Assembly (NCBI GenBank): GCA_017409825.1
Contig: JAFQRZ010000023.1
Location: forward strand, 58,008 to 122,007
DNA from: Agathobacter sp.
GTDB taxonomy: Bacteria; Bacillota; Clostridia; Lachnospirales; Lachnospiraceae
DNA: 64,000 nt
Direction: 5' to 3'
The first letter of the stretch is position 1, and every line of letters begins with the position of its first letter. The translations under genes were made by a program, and so were the position numbers. The notes beneath the pieces were generated by a model. That model did no database searches. It worked only from the letters and a program-made list of their open reading frames with translations, and had not been told where the DNA came from. Shown here piece after piece: positions 40,528 through 50,229 of this stretch.

Positions 40528-42849
40528 ATGAAAAAAAGAATCTTATCATTTCTTTTGGTTGCTATGATGCTGGTTACGATGTTGCCAATGACCGCATTTG
40601 CAACTCAAACAGAGATGAGTGATGAGTTCAAGGAATTGTTGAATGAAAAGGGAGAGCTTGTAATCAATGCTGTGAAACCAACTACAGATGAAGAAAAAGA
40701 TTTTTATATGATGGAGTATATGTTGATTTTGAGTAATTATGAGGTATATGTAGATACAAGTACCTATGATGAAGAAAATTCAACTGCTGATGTAACATAT
40801 TGGGGAGAAACAGATGAGACACATAATGTAAAAATTGTGTTTAACTATGATGAAAACGTAAAGTTAGCGACAAATGAATTGGTTGAAACATTACCGGATG
40901 AAGAAACGGTATTCATGGTAAGTGATATGGAAATCATCAATTATTGGATGTCAAGAACGGGTGAGGAGTCTGATGAAATTGGTGGAGGATTAGATAATTT
41001 CTCAACACAGTTGAAAGATACATTAGGAAACAAAAACTATAGTTTCTTCGTGGATCAAAGAGCTGGAGCAGACTGTATTTTTATGACAGAACGTTTGGGG
41101 ATTGCGATGCTGATGCATGAAGGGGTTGCATATCATTACGATACAGCTCTTGGAACAAGAGCAGAACACGTTATTTATGTACCAGAAACGACAGCAGATA
41201 CGAAAGAAGCTGTTTTAGAAGCAGTGCAGAATCGTATGGATGCCTATCTTGGAGAAGATAAGTTGACGGTTAACTATGGTGGTCAAGGTGTATTAGATTG
41301 TATGTATGCAGAATGTGATGCGAGGATTGATGAGATTGATGCTCTGTTAGCGGAAAAAGAAGAGATTTATATGTCGTATGACGAACAATTATCAGATTAC
41401 GATGATAGATATAGTGCGGTGCAGGAGCTCATTGATGCAGGCATTGCACGAGAAATGGAATTACTGACAATCCTCGAGGATGTAAATACGAGTGACGAAG
41501 ATAGAGCGACAGCAAGTGAAGAGTTATCTCAAATATATATGCAGCGTGACTCCTTGTATGCACAACAGCAGAACATTAATATGGAAAAACAAAGCGACCC
41601 TATCTATCAGGAGCAGCAACAGTTTTATTTCTTTGAAATAGAACCGCTTGTAAATCAAAGAGAATATGTGGCAGCGGAAAAAGAATATTATAAAGAAGAA
41701 TATGAAAATGAAGATGGCGATTTCTATTTCTTACAAGATGCGGTAGGTGATTACTGGTTTACAGTAACAATCAACGATGTAACCTATTCTTTTGTAGTGA
41801 TGAAAGATGATGATAAGATGCTTACACCTGCATACGCATCGACTGATATTACTACAAATGTAATGGTTTCTTCTGTAGATACGTCTATTCCATTAGATAC
41901 CATGGTTAATGTAGATAAATTAACCAGCGGCACAGAATATGACAAGATTATGAATGTTTTAGATGTAAAAGAAAATGAAACATACGATATTTCGTTATAT
42001 TCAGAAGTAAAAGGTGGAAATGTAACAAAGCTCGAAAATGGAACCTTTGAGGTAAAGATTCCATTGTCAGATGCTTTAAAAGACAAAGATTTAGTTGCAT
42101 ATTATGTGGATGAAAATGATGAAGTAGTAGAATATGAAGTAACAGTAAAAGATGGTTATGCAGTATTTGCGACAGACCATTTCAGTATTTATACGATTGC
42201 AGAAACTCCAGATGCCAATACTGGCGATGAGGGAGTTACAACTCCTACTCCAGAAGTTGTAGTGCCAGAAAACAATGCGGCAGGTTCTACGATAGAAGAG
42301 GAGGCAGAAACAGTTGTAGAAAAGGTTCCATTTACAGAAGAAGAAAAAGCAGAAATCGAAGCGGGTGCGGAAGTCGTGATTACCTTAGAGGTAAAAGATA
42401 TCACAGAAAATGTTTCTGCGGATGACAAAGCTAAAGTAGAAGCAGAAGTGAAAGAAGTAAAGGACCAGAAAGTTGGAATGTATTTGGATATCAATATGTT
42501 CAAACAGGTTGGTGAAAATGCGGCTGTTAAAATTCCAGAATTGAATGGAAAAGTAAAAATCCAGCTTACAGTTCCAGAAGAATTGTTGGTTAAAGATACT
42601 GCAATGAATCGTGTATATAGCATTATTCGTATTCACGATGGTGAAACGACAATCCTTGATGCGAAATTTGATGCTGAAACAAAGAAATTAGAATTTGAAA
42701 CAGATAGTTTCTCTACTTATGCCTTAGTATATAAGGATGTGGTAAAAGTACCTGCAACAGGAGATAGTGCTCCAATTTTTGCATGGATGATGTTGCTTGT
42801 AGTTGGTTGCGGTGCAATCACTTACGGTATGAAACGTAGACATAGTTAA
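40528..42849 (+). CDS. Large secreted surface protein with sortase-type VPATG anchor
   Basis: 773 residues. Signal peptide (MKKRILSFLLVAMMLVTMLP...FA), an acidic N-terminal domain, a coiled-coil section (about 265-400, many Glu/Gln/Asp), an all-beta region with a DHFSIYTIAE end (about 430-560), an acidic linker with TPTPEVVVPE, a second beta region ending DSFSTYALVY, then VPATGD, a hydrophobic segment and KRRHS. The C-terminal layout is a cell-wall sorting signal with VPATG in place of LPXTG. RBS AAAGGAGG. Probably displayed on the cell wall; binding partner unknown. Confidence 0.85.
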   Translation: MKKRILSFLLVAMMLVTMLPMTAFATQTEMSDEFKELLNEKGELVINAVKPTTDEEKDFYMMEYMLILSNYEVYVDTSTYDEENSTADVTYWGETDETHNVKIVFNYDENVKLATNELVETLPDEETVFMVSDMEIINYWMSRTGEESDEIGGGLDNFSTQLKDTLGNKNYSFFVDQRAGADCIFMTERLGIAMLMHEGVAYHYDTALGTRAEHVIYVPETTADTKEAVLEAVQNRMDAYLGEDKLTVNYGGQGVLDCMYAECDARIDEIDALLAEKEEIYMSYDEQLSDYDDRYSAVQELIDAGIAREMELLTILEDVNTSDEDRATASEELSQIYMQRDSLYAQQQNINMEKQSDPIYQEQQQFYFFEIEPLVNQREYVAAEKEYYKEEYENEDGDFYFLQDAVGDYWFTVTINDVTYSFVVMKDDDKMLTPAYASTDITTNVMVSSVDTSIPLDTMVNVDKLTSGTEYDKIMNVLDVKENETYDISLYSEVKGGNVTKLENGTFEVKIPLSDALKDKDLVAYYVDENDEVVEYEVTVKDGYAVFATDHFSIYTIAETPDANTGDEGVTTPTPEVVVPENNAAGSTIEEEAETVVEKVPFTEEEKAEIEAGAEVVITLEVKDITENVSADDKAKVEAEVKEVKDQKVGMYLDINMFKQVGENAAVKIPELNGKVKIQLTVPEELLVKDTAMNRVYSIIRIHDGETTILDAKFDAETKKLEFETDSFSTYALVYKDVVKVPATGDSAPIFAWMMLLVVGCGAITYGMKRRHS

Positions 42850-42888
42850 AGAATTAATTGCAGGAAAGTAAATATTTCCATATAGTAA

Positions 42889-42965
42889 GAACGCCCCACC
42901 ATATATATTCATTTAGAAGCCTTATGACAATACAGCGATAAATGAATATATATGGTGGGGCGTTC
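42889..42965. repeat. Perfect 27-bp inverted repeat
   Basis: Arms at 42889-42915 and 42939-42965 are exact reverse complements (start GAACGCCCCACC), with a 23-base loop. It lies between two convergent genes and may end transcription in both directions, though it lacks T runs. It is much longer than the other terminators here; it could also be a mobile hairpin element. Confidence 0.8.
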
Positions 42966-42985
42966 GTGGTATTTCGATAACCTAA

Positions 42986-44335
42986 TTACTTACCAGCAAT
43001 ATTAATACCTTTCACAAGTACAGAAGGTGAACCACATCTGTGAGCTCCAAAAACAAATGGATTAAATTTCAAATCTTCTCCTATAGAAGAGATGTTTTTC
43101 ATAATATCAAGGAAGTTGCCAGAAATGGTAATTCCTTTGACTGGAGTTGATTTCTTTCCATCTTCAATGCGGAAACCGCCAGAAGAGAGGGAGAAGTCAC
43201 CAGAAATTGGGTCGGCACCTGCATGCATACCTTCAACAGATGTGATATAGATGCCATTTCCTGCTTCAGCAAACAAATCTTCTAAACTGCCTTTTACTGG
43301 ATTGATGTAGAAGCTATAGTGGTTGATGCCTACAGGAGATGAATAAGAGGCTTTGTAGCCATTTCCTGTGGTTTTTACACCAGCTTTTGCTGCTGTAGCA
43401 AGATTGTGTAGGAAGGTAGTGAATTTGCCGTTTTCGATAATGTTTTTCGTGTAAGTAGAAGCTCCTTCGTCATCGAAAGTGGCTTTGGCTAATGCGTCTT
43501 TGTATAGTGGGTCGTCCGTTAGTGTTACGATATCAGAAGCAATGATTTCGCCTTCTTTGTCTTTTAAAAGAGAAAGACCTTTCTGTGCAGCTTCTGCGGA
43601 GAAAATTGAAGAGTATACACTAAGCAGGCTTGCCATTACTTTGTTGGAGAATACAACAGTATAAGCACCACTATCTACAGAGGTGTAGCCAATTGTTTCT
43701 ACAGCATCTTTTACAGCTTCTTTTGCAATTTCAGTTTTATCAAAATTTGCCATTTTGCCAGATGCGATTTCCATTCCATCATACATATCTGTTCCATCTG
43801 ATACGATAGCCATAGCATAACAGAATTCGACTGAAGCAGAGTCTGCAAGGTCGATTCCATTAGAATTAAAAATGGCTTTTTCTGAAGAAACGCATGCAGC
43901 GACTGCTTGTGTACCATCAATAACACGTTCATCCTGTGCATAGATTTCTTTTTGTAAATCGAGTGCAAAGTCAACAAGTTCGGAAGCTGCTGGTGTAGTT
44001 CTTTCTTCTTTTTCTACAGTAGCATAGGTGTCGCCTAATTTGTGGATAAAAGCTGGAGCATCGCTTTCTAAAGATTTTGCATTTTCGATTGCACGAAGTA
44101 CGATGGATTCCGCTTCTTCATCGCTCATGTTTTCAGTAGAGGCATAGCCAGTTTGTCCGTTGATGACACAACGGAAGCAAATGCCTAAACTGTTAGAAGA
44201 GCTAAAACCTTTGATTTCTGTCTGGAAAATTTCTACACTGGTCTCATCAGACTTGGTGTAGTAAAGTTCGTAGTCTTTTATTTCATTTGCTGTGGCATAT
44301 TTGACCACGGCATTTTTAAATTCTTGATAATTCAT
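42986..44335 (-). CDS. TldD/PmbA family protein, TldE (PmbA)-like subunit
   Basis: 449 residues without the HExxxH metal motif, which fits the non-catalytic TldE/PmbA partner. N-terminal YYTKSDETSVEIFQTEIKGF and C-terminal GISGNFLDI are family marks. TldD and TldE form a metalloprotease that trims peptides, including microcin and antitoxin precursors. RBS TGAGG. 27 bases after tldD on the same strand. Confidence 0.88.
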   Translation of the reverse strand: MNYQEFKNAVVKYATANEIKDYELYYTKSDETSVEIFQTEIKGFSSSNSLGICFRCVINGQTGYASTENMSDEEAESIVLRAIENAKSLESDAPAFIHKLGDTYATVEKEERTTPAASELVDFALDLQKEIYAQDERVIDGTQAVAACVSSEKAIFNSNGIDLADSASVEFCYAMAIVSDGTDMYDGMEIASGKMANFDKTEIAKEAVKDAVETIGYTSVDSGAYTVVFSNKVMASLLSVYSSIFSAEAAQKGLSLLKDKEGEIIASDIVTLTDDPLYKDALAKATFDDEGASTYTKNIIENGKFTTFLHNLATAAKAGVKTTGNGYKASYSSPVGINHYSFYINPVKGSLEDLFAEAGNGIYITSVEGMHAGADPISGDFSLSSGGFRIEDGKKSTPVKGITISGNFLDIMKNISSIGEDLKFNPFVFGAHRCGSPSVLVKGINIAGK

Positions 44336-44362
44336 TTTGTTTACCTCATTTCCTTACTATGA

Positions 44363-45745
44363 TTAACGTCCGCCAACGGTGATAGAAGATACACGAATCA
44401 TTGGCTGACCAACATCAGTTGGGATGCTGCCAGATGATGAACCGCACATACCCTGTGCACGTTCTAAGTTCTGACCAACCATGTCGATATCCATAAGGAT
44501 TTCTGCACCTTTACCGATAAGAGTAGCACCACGAACGGCTTCACATACCTTACCGTTTCGCACAATATATCCTTCATTTACAGCAAAGTTAAAGTCGCCA
44601 GTAACAGGATTTACAGAACCACCGCCCATAGAGTGTGCATAGAGACCATATTCGATAGAAGCGATGATGTCGTCATTTTTATCAGTTCCCTCAGCGATGA
44701 AGGTATTGGTCATACGAGAGGTTGGTTCATAGAGGTAGCTTTGACGACGACAGTTACCGGTAGAGTCCATGCCCATACGACGGCCGTTTAATTTATCAAT
44801 CATATAAGATTTCAAGATACCATTTTCGATTAATACATTTTTGTTGGAAGGTGTACCTTCGTCGTCAATGTTGATAGAACCCCAGCCATTTGGAATGGTA
44901 CCATCATCAATGGCTGTGACTTTTGTATTGGCAATCTGTTCTCCAAGTTTGCCAGCGAAAACAGACTGTCCGAGAGCAACGCTGGATGCTTCAAGACCAT
45001 GTCCGCAAGCTTCGTGGAAGATTACACCACCGAATCCATTTCCGATGGCTACAGGCATTTTGCCTGCTGGAATATAGCCAGCATTAATCATAACCATTGC
45101 CTGACGAGCCGCTTCTTCACCGATGGATTTTGGATCATGAATTTCATAGAACTCCATACCCATGCGTCCGCCAGGTGCGCAAGAGCCAGTCTGGCTTTCA
45201 CCATTTTTACTTGCTACAGCACTTACTGCCATACGAGTACGAATCTGTCGGTCTTCTGCGAATAAGCCTTCTGTAGTTGCAATCATAATATTGTGATCTA
45301 CATCTAAGAAATTAGCAGTTACCTGTGAAATATCACTGTGGTAATTTTTTGCAGTTTCGCTAGCCTCGCGTAGTAAATCAATTTTTGTAGCGTTATTTAC
45401 TGAGGCAGGAACGACGCGAATAGGGTGGATGTCACCAAAGCGACGTTCATGAAGTACGATGGTTTCCATTTCTCTGGTGCCAGAGAGTGCATCTGCTACT
45501 TTTTGAGCACAAGCAAGGATGGCTTCTGGTGAGAAAGAGGATGTAGAGCCATGTACGCAACGAGTTCCCTTAAAAATACGAATTCCGACACCGGAAATAA
45601 CTCCATCTGCGATTTTATCTACTTTAGATGCAACCATGCTGATGTTTTTCTGGTTTGTATATTCCGCAAATACTTCCGCATAATCGGCACCTGTGGAAGA
45701 AGCTTTCCATAAGGCTTCTTTTACTAAATTTTGTGGTAATAACAT
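44363..45745 (-). CDS. tldD: Metalloprotease TldD
   Basis: 460 residues with the metal motif HEACGH (about 244-249), followed by GLEASSVALGQS, and the conserved GRRQSYLYEP and MGGGSVNPVTGDF. It is the catalytic subunit of the TldD/TldE protease. Transcribed first, with RBS TAGGAGG; the TldE-like partner gene follows. No modified-peptide precursor is seen nearby. Confidence 0.93.
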   Translation of the reverse strand: MLLPQNLVKEALWKASSTGADYAEVFAEYTNQKNISMVASKVDKIADGVISGVGIRIFKGTRCVHGSTSSFSPEAILACAQKVADALSGTREMETIVLHERRFGDIHPIRVVPASVNNATKIDLLREASETAKNYHSDISQVTANFLDVDHNIMIATTEGLFAEDRQIRTRMAVSAVASKNGESQTGSCAPGGRMGMEFYEIHDPKSIGEEAARQAMVMINAGYIPAGKMPVAIGNGFGGVIFHEACGHGLEASSVALGQSVFAGKLGEQIANTKVTAIDDGTIPNGWGSINIDDEGTPSNKNVLIENGILKSYMIDKLNGRRMGMDSTGNCRRQSYLYEPTSRMTNTFIAEGTDKNDDIIASIEYGLYAHSMGGGSVNPVTGDFNFAVNEGYIVRNGKVCEAVRGATLIGKGAEILMDIDMVGQNLERAQGMCGSSSGSIPTDVGQPMIRVSSITVGGR

Positions 45746-45890
45746 TTTTAAAACCTCCTAAAACAAGTTACTTCTAGTATAAATAAGAATGTCATATAGG
45801 TCAATGGGGATTATAAAATATATCCTTTACCGTTTCTTTGCTAGGTTTGTAGTAGAATATAATCAGATCATTAATTATAAGGAGGAAATT

Positions 45891-46826
45891 ATGGAGTTAA
45901 TTTTACAATTTGTTCTTTTAGTAGTTGGCTTTACTATGTTGGTAAAAGGTGCTGACTGGTTTGTTGAAGGTGCTGCAGGTATTGCAGTGAAATTTGGTAT
46001 TCCACAGTTGGTAGTTGGTCTTACTATCGTAGCTATGGGTACATCTGCTCCAGAAGCAGCGGTTTCGATTACTGGTGCTATGAATGGTGCGGCTGACATC
46101 GCGGTTGGTAACGTATTGGGAAGCAATATCTTAAATGTACTTATCATCCTTGGCCTTACAGGTTTCATCACAAATGTAGCGATTCAGAAATCAACTCTTA
46201 TGATTGAAATGCCGTTCATGCTTGGGATTACTGTTATTTTCGCTTTCTTAGGCTTAAAAGATGGTAATGTAGGATTTTGGGATGGTGTAATTCTTTGGGG
46301 ATTATTTATTGCTTACCTTGCATACCTCTTTGTACTTGCGAAGAAAGGGAATCAAGAAGAGGATGAACCAGAAGAAAGACCAGTTTGGAAGCTTATTTTA
46401 TTAGGTGTTGTAGGAGCTGCTATTGTAGTTTGGGGAGCTGATATTACAGTCGGTGCAGCTACAACCATCGCATCTGCCCTTGGGTTATCCGAGCGTTTCA
46501 TCGGTCTTACGATTGTAGCTTTAGGAACATCTCTTCCAGAACTTGTAACATCAGTTACTGCAGCTAGAAAAGGAAACTGTGATATTGCCATTGGTAACAT
46601 TGTAGGATCTAACATTTTCAATATCCTTTTCGTAATTGGTACAAGCTCATTGATTATCCCAATTATTTTCGAAGCAACCTTCCTTGTGGATGCAGTCGTT
46701 GCATTATTAGCGGGTGTACTTCTTTGGGTTGCAACAGTTAGAAAACGCGAACTGAACCGTCCATGGGGTATCCTCATGTTGGTAAGTTATGCAGCATATC
46801 TTTTCTACTTATTGCAGTTGGGCTAA
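45891..46826 (+). CDS. Calcium/sodium antiporter (CaCA family)
   Basis: 311 residues from ATG 45891 with TAAGGAGGAAA; upstream in-frame codons lack a ribosome site. Ten predicted helices in two inverted repeats, each with the alpha motif: GTSAPEAAVSITGA...GNVLGSNILN and GTSLPELVTSVTAA...GNIVGSNIFN. The conserved acidic residues bind the cation. It exchanges Ca2+ for Na+ (or H+) at the cytoplasmic membrane, as in YrbG. Single gene ended by a strong terminator. Confidence 0.94.
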   Translation: MELILQFVLLVVGFTMLVKGADWFVEGAAGIAVKFGIPQLVVGLTIVAMGTSAPEAAVSITGAMNGAADIAVGNVLGSNILNVLIILGLTGFITNVAIQKSTLMIEMPFMLGITVIFAFLGLKDGNVGFWDGVILWGLFIAYLAYLFVLAKKGNQEEDEPEERPVWKLILLGVVGAAIVVWGADITVGAATTIASALGLSERFIGLTIVALGTSLPELVTSVTAARKGNCDIAIGNIVGSNIFNILFVIGTSSLIIPIIFEATFLVDAVVALLAGVLLWVATVRKRELNRPWGILMLVSYAAYLFYLLQLG

Positions 46827-46850
46827 TAAATACTATTAAGAAATATATAT

Positions 46851-46907
46851 AAAAGGGCAGAAAGCTCCGAAAGTTTGCGAAACTAGGGGCTTTCTGTCCT
46901 TTTTTAG
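46851..46907 (+). terminator. Terminator after the antiporter gene
   Basis: Long stem around AAAGGGCAGAAAGC / GGCTTTCTGTCCTTTT, followed by T run. Confidence 0.8.
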
Positions 46908-46915
46908 TTTCGTTT

Positions 46916-46952
46916 TTTACAATCTAATGGTATAATATACCAAGATTGTAAA
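46916..46952 (+). promoter_or_regulatory. 37-bp dyad over the hydrogenase-operon promoter
   Basis: TTTACAATCT (46916-46925) and AGATTGTAAA (46943-46952) are exact inverted copies. Inside them GGTAT (46929-46933) and ATACC (46937-46941) are again inverted around AAT. The centre holds the TATAAT -10 (46931-46936). A dimeric regulator bound here would block the promoter of the SDR-hydCBA operon. The motif is not a Rex site. Confidence 0.6.
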
Positions 46953-47003
46953 TTAGCTTTTTACGGCTATTTATCAGTGAGAATCATTTTAGGAGGAAAA
47001 GGT

Positions 47004-47804
47004 ATGGGTCATTTAAAAGGTAAAACAGCCATTATCACAGGTGGTGGTAGAACTGTTTTAAAAGATGGCAGCTGTGGTTCCATCGGTTATGGTATTGCAA
47101 CTGCGTATGCAAAAGAAGGATGTAACCTTGTTCTTACAGGTCGTACAGAACAAAAGCTTTTGGATGCAAAAGAAGAATTAGAAAGACTATATGGCATTAA
47201 GGTATTGACTTTCACAGCGAATATTCAAAAAGAAGTAGATAGCGAAGCTATCGTAGAGAATGTAGTGAAGCAGGCGGTAGATACTTTCGGTGGTATCGAC
47301 GTATTAATCAACTGTGCACAGGCTTCGGAAGCAGGGGTTCCACTTGCGTTTAATACAACAGAGCAGTTTGACTTAGCAATTTATTCTGGTTTATATGCAG
47401 CATTCTATTATATGAAAGCCTGCTATCCATATTTGACAGCTTCTCAGGGAACCGTTATCAATTTTGCATCTAGTGCAGGTATGTCTGGTGGTCTTGGTCA
47501 GGCTGCAAACGGTGCTGCGAAGGAAGGTATTCGTGCGCTTACTCGTGTTGCTGCAACAGAATGGGCAGAAGACGGGATTAATGTAAATAGTATTTGTCCA
47601 CTTGCTTGGACAGCACAGATGGAAAAATATGCGAAAGCATATCCAGAAAGTTTCAAAAAGAACTGGCCTATGCCACCAATGAAACGTTTTGGTGATCCAG
47701 AAAAGGAAATTGGTGAAGTTTGTGTAGCATTAGCAACTCCAGCATTCAAATATATGACTGGTGAAACAATCACATTAGAAGGCGGTATGAGCTTAAGACC
47801 ATAA
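47004..47804 (+). CDS. Short-chain dehydrogenase-like protein lacking the catalytic Tyr
   Basis: 266 residues from ATG 47004 (AGGAGGAAAAGG). Rossmann start AIITGGGR with a GSIGYGIA loop, NCAQ near residue 105, catalytic-site Ser156/157 in FASSAGMSG, Lys173, and the C-terminal GETITLEGGMSL of SDR enzymes. The position of the essential Tyr in Y-x-x-x-K is Asn169 (NGAAK). Either the activity is changed or it is a non-catalytic NAD-binding protein. No terminator lies before hydC (41 bases), so it is probably the first gene of the hydrogenase operon. Confidence 0.85.
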   Translation: MGHLKGKTAIITGGGRTVLKDGSCGSIGYGIATAYAKEGCNLVLTGRTEQKLLDAKEELERLYGIKVLTFTANIQKEVDSEAIVENVVKQAVDTFGGIDVLINCAQASEAGVPLAFNTTEQFDLAIYSGLYAAFYYMKACYPYLTASQGTVINFASSAGMSGGLGQAANGAAKEGIRALTRVAATEWAEDGINVNSICPLAWTAQMEKYAKAYPESFKKNWPMPPMKRFGDPEKEIGEVCVALATPAFKYMTGETITLEGGMSLRP

Positions 47805-47845
47805 GGTTTTAGTATACATAAGGGATATTATTTAGGAGGACAAAA

Positions 47846-48334
47846 ATGGAACATATTAGCGAAGCGGGCGTGAAGAAGATTTGCGAAATCTGTGACAGAT
47901 ACGCAAACGAAAAAACTCCGCTTATGATGATTTTAAGTGACATTCAGAATGAATATGGTTATATTCCTTTGGATGTACAGCAGCTTGTTTCTGAAAAAAC
48001 AGGCATTTCTGTAGCAGAAATTTATGGAGTAGTAACATTCTATTCATTCTTCTCTTTGGAGCCAAAGGGAAAATATGTCATTGGATGTTGCTTAGGTACT
48101 GCATGTTATGTAAAGGGTGCACAGCAGATTATTGATAAGTTCTCAGAGCTTATTGGAATCGGACCAGGCGAAACCTCAGAAGATGGTTTATTTACAATCG
48201 ATGCATTGCGTTGTATCGGAGCTTGTGGTATCGCTCCAGCGGTTACTATCAATGGTAAGGTTTATCCAAAGCTTACGGTTGATATGGTAGAACCAATCGT
48301 AGAAGAATATCGTGCTTTAGGAGGTGCAAACTAA
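47846..48334 (+). CDS. hydC: Electron-bifurcating hydrogenase subunit HydC (NuoE-like)
   Basis: 162 residues, thioredoxin-like [2Fe-2S] protein. Cys ligands: two in CCLGTACYVKG (about 88-95) and two in RCIGACG (about 129-133); EKTPLMMILSDIQNEYGYIP is the typical NuoE N-terminal part. It relays electrons in the trimeric HydABC complex. Overlaps hydB by one base (TAATG). Confidence 0.93.
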   Translation: MEHISEAGVKKICEICDRYANEKTPLMMILSDIQNEYGYIPLDVQQLVSEKTGISVAEIYGVVTFYSFFSLEPKGKYVIGCCLGTACYVKGAQQIIDKFSELIGIGPGETSEDGLFTIDALRCIGACGIAPAVTINGKVYPKLTVDMVEPIVEEYRALGGAN

Positions 48335-50214
48335 TGAAAACATTTGATGAATTAAGTAACAAGATTTGCGCCTGCGAAGAGGCTTTAAATAGCAAACTTG
48401 ACGGCTCAAACGGCAAACGTGCCATCTTATTATGTGGTGGTACCGGCTGTATTTCATCAAATTCTTTGGAAATCAAAGATAAATTCCAGAAGATGATTGA
48501 TGAAAAGAATATGAACGATAAGGTTACGGTAAACATCGTAGGATGTTTCGGTTTCTGTTCGCAGGGACCATTCGTAAAGATTTACCCAGAAGATACTTTG
48601 TATCGTTTGGTTCAGCTTGAAGATGTAGAAGAAATCTTCGAAAAAGATATTATCGGTGGCGAAATTGTAGAACGTCTTCTCTACGTTGACCCAGCGACTC
48701 AGGAAAAAGTAGTAAAACAGGAAGATATCAATTTCTACAAGAAACAGAAGAGAATCGCACTTCATGGCTGTGGTGTTATTAATCCAGAAAATATCGAAGA
48801 GGCTATGGGTAAAGGTGCATTCGTAGGTTTAAAACGTGCGTTATCCATGACACAGCAGGAAGTATTAGATGAAATCTTGGCTTCTGGTCTTCGTGGCCGA
48901 GGCGGCGGTGGATTCCCTGCCGGTCGTAAATGGTCTTTCGCTTATGCAACAGAAGCCGACCAGAAATATGTAGTATGTAATGGTGACGAAGGTGACCCAG
49001 GTGCATTCATGGACCGTTCTATTTTAGAAGGAAATCCATTTGCAGTTATTGAAGGTATGATGATTGCTGGTTATGCCATCGGTGCTTCCGAAGGTTACTT
49101 CTATGTACGTGCAGAATATCCTATTGCAGTAAATCGTTTACGCAATGCGATCGAGCAGATGAACGAAGCTGGCGTGTTAGGTGAAAATATCATGGGCTCT
49201 GGATTTAGCTTCCAGGCTAATATCCGTTTGGGTGCAGGTGCATTCGTATGTGGGGAAGAAACAGCCCTTCTTAACTCTATTGAAGGTAAGAGAGGTATGC
49301 CACGTCCACGTCCACCTTTCCCAGCCGTAAAAGGTTTATGGGGCAAACCAACCATCGTAAACAACGTAGAAACACTTGCTTGCGTTCCTTACATTTTACG
49401 TGAAGGTGCAGAAGAATTCGCAGCTTGTGGTACAGAAAAATCAAAAGGTACCAAGGTATTCGCATTAGGTGGTAAAGTAAACAACGTAGGTCTTGTAGAA
49501 GTACCTATGGGAACTACACTTCGCGAACTGATTTATGATATCGGTGGCGGTATTCCAGACGGCAAAGAATTTAAGGCTATTCAGACGGGTGGTCCTTCTG
49601 GTGGATGTTTAACAGCAGCTCACTTGGATGAACCAATCGACTTTGATAACTTAGTAGCAAAAGGTTCTATGATGGGTTCTGGTGGAGCTATCGTAATGGA
49701 CGAAGACAACTGTATGGTTGACGTTGCGAAGTTCTATATGGAATTCATTTGTGACGAATCCTGTGGTAAATGTTCTCCATGCCGTATTGGTACGAAGAGA
49801 ATGTTAGAAATCCTCACACGTATCACAGAAGGTAATGGTACAATGCAGGATTTGGAAGAGTTAGAAGAATTAGGACAGGCAGTACAGGCAAATTCACTAT
49901 GTGCACTTGGACAGACTGCAGCCAACCCAATTATGTCTACACTTCGTAACTTTAGAGATGAATATATTGCTCACATCGTTGACAAGAAATGTCCTGCTAA
50001 GATTTGTAAGAATCTTATGCGTTACGCAATCGTTCAGGACAACTGTTTCGGTTGCGGTATGTGTGCTAAGATGTGTCCAGCAGACGCAATTCAGAGAACA
50101 GATTACATAGCACCTGGTAAGAAGCTTGCTTCCTTCCAGATTGATGCAACGAAATGTATCAAGTGTGGTGCTTGTATTGAAACATGTAAATTCTCAGCAA
50201 TTGAGAAACAGTAA
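48334..50214 (+). CDS. hydB: Electron-bifurcating hydrogenase subunit HydB (NuoF-like)
   Basis: 626 residues: N-terminal thioredoxin-like ferredoxin domain (CGGTGCISSNS, GCFGFCSQGP), NuoF core with GLRGRGGGGFPAGRKW (NADH/FMN), NGDEGDPGAFMDRS, cluster motif ESCGKCSPCRIG and SLCALGQTAANP, and a C-terminal pair of [4Fe-4S] motifs (CFGCGMCAKMCP, CIKCGACIETC). It binds FMN and NADH and carries the flavin site of bifurcation, joining NADH and ferredoxin oxidation to H2 formation. Confidence 0.96.
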   Translation: MKTFDELSNKICACEEALNSKLDGSNGKRAILLCGGTGCISSNSLEIKDKFQKMIDEKNMNDKVTVNIVGCFGFCSQGPFVKIYPEDTLYRLVQLEDVEEIFEKDIIGGEIVERLLYVDPATQEKVVKQEDINFYKKQKRIALHGCGVINPENIEEAMGKGAFVGLKRALSMTQQEVLDEILASGLRGRGGGGFPAGRKWSFAYATEADQKYVVCNGDEGDPGAFMDRSILEGNPFAVIEGMMIAGYAIGASEGYFYVRAEYPIAVNRLRNAIEQMNEAGVLGENIMGSGFSFQANIRLGAGAFVCGEETALLNSIEGKRGMPRPRPPFPAVKGLWGKPTIVNNVETLACVPYILREGAEEFAACGTEKSKGTKVFALGGKVNNVGLVEVPMGTTLRELIYDIGGGIPDGKEFKAIQTGGPSGGCLTAAHLDEPIDFDNLVAKGSMMGSGGAIVMDEDNCMVDVAKFYMEFICDESCGKCSPCRIGTKRMLEILTRITEGNGTMQDLEELEELGQAVQANSLCALGQTAANPIMSTLRNFRDEYIAHIVDKKCPAKICKNLMRYAIVQDNCFGCGMCAKMCPADAIQRTDYIAPGKKLASFQIDATKCIKCGACIETCKFSAIEKQ

Positions 50215-50229
50215 TAGGAGGGCAGTCAA

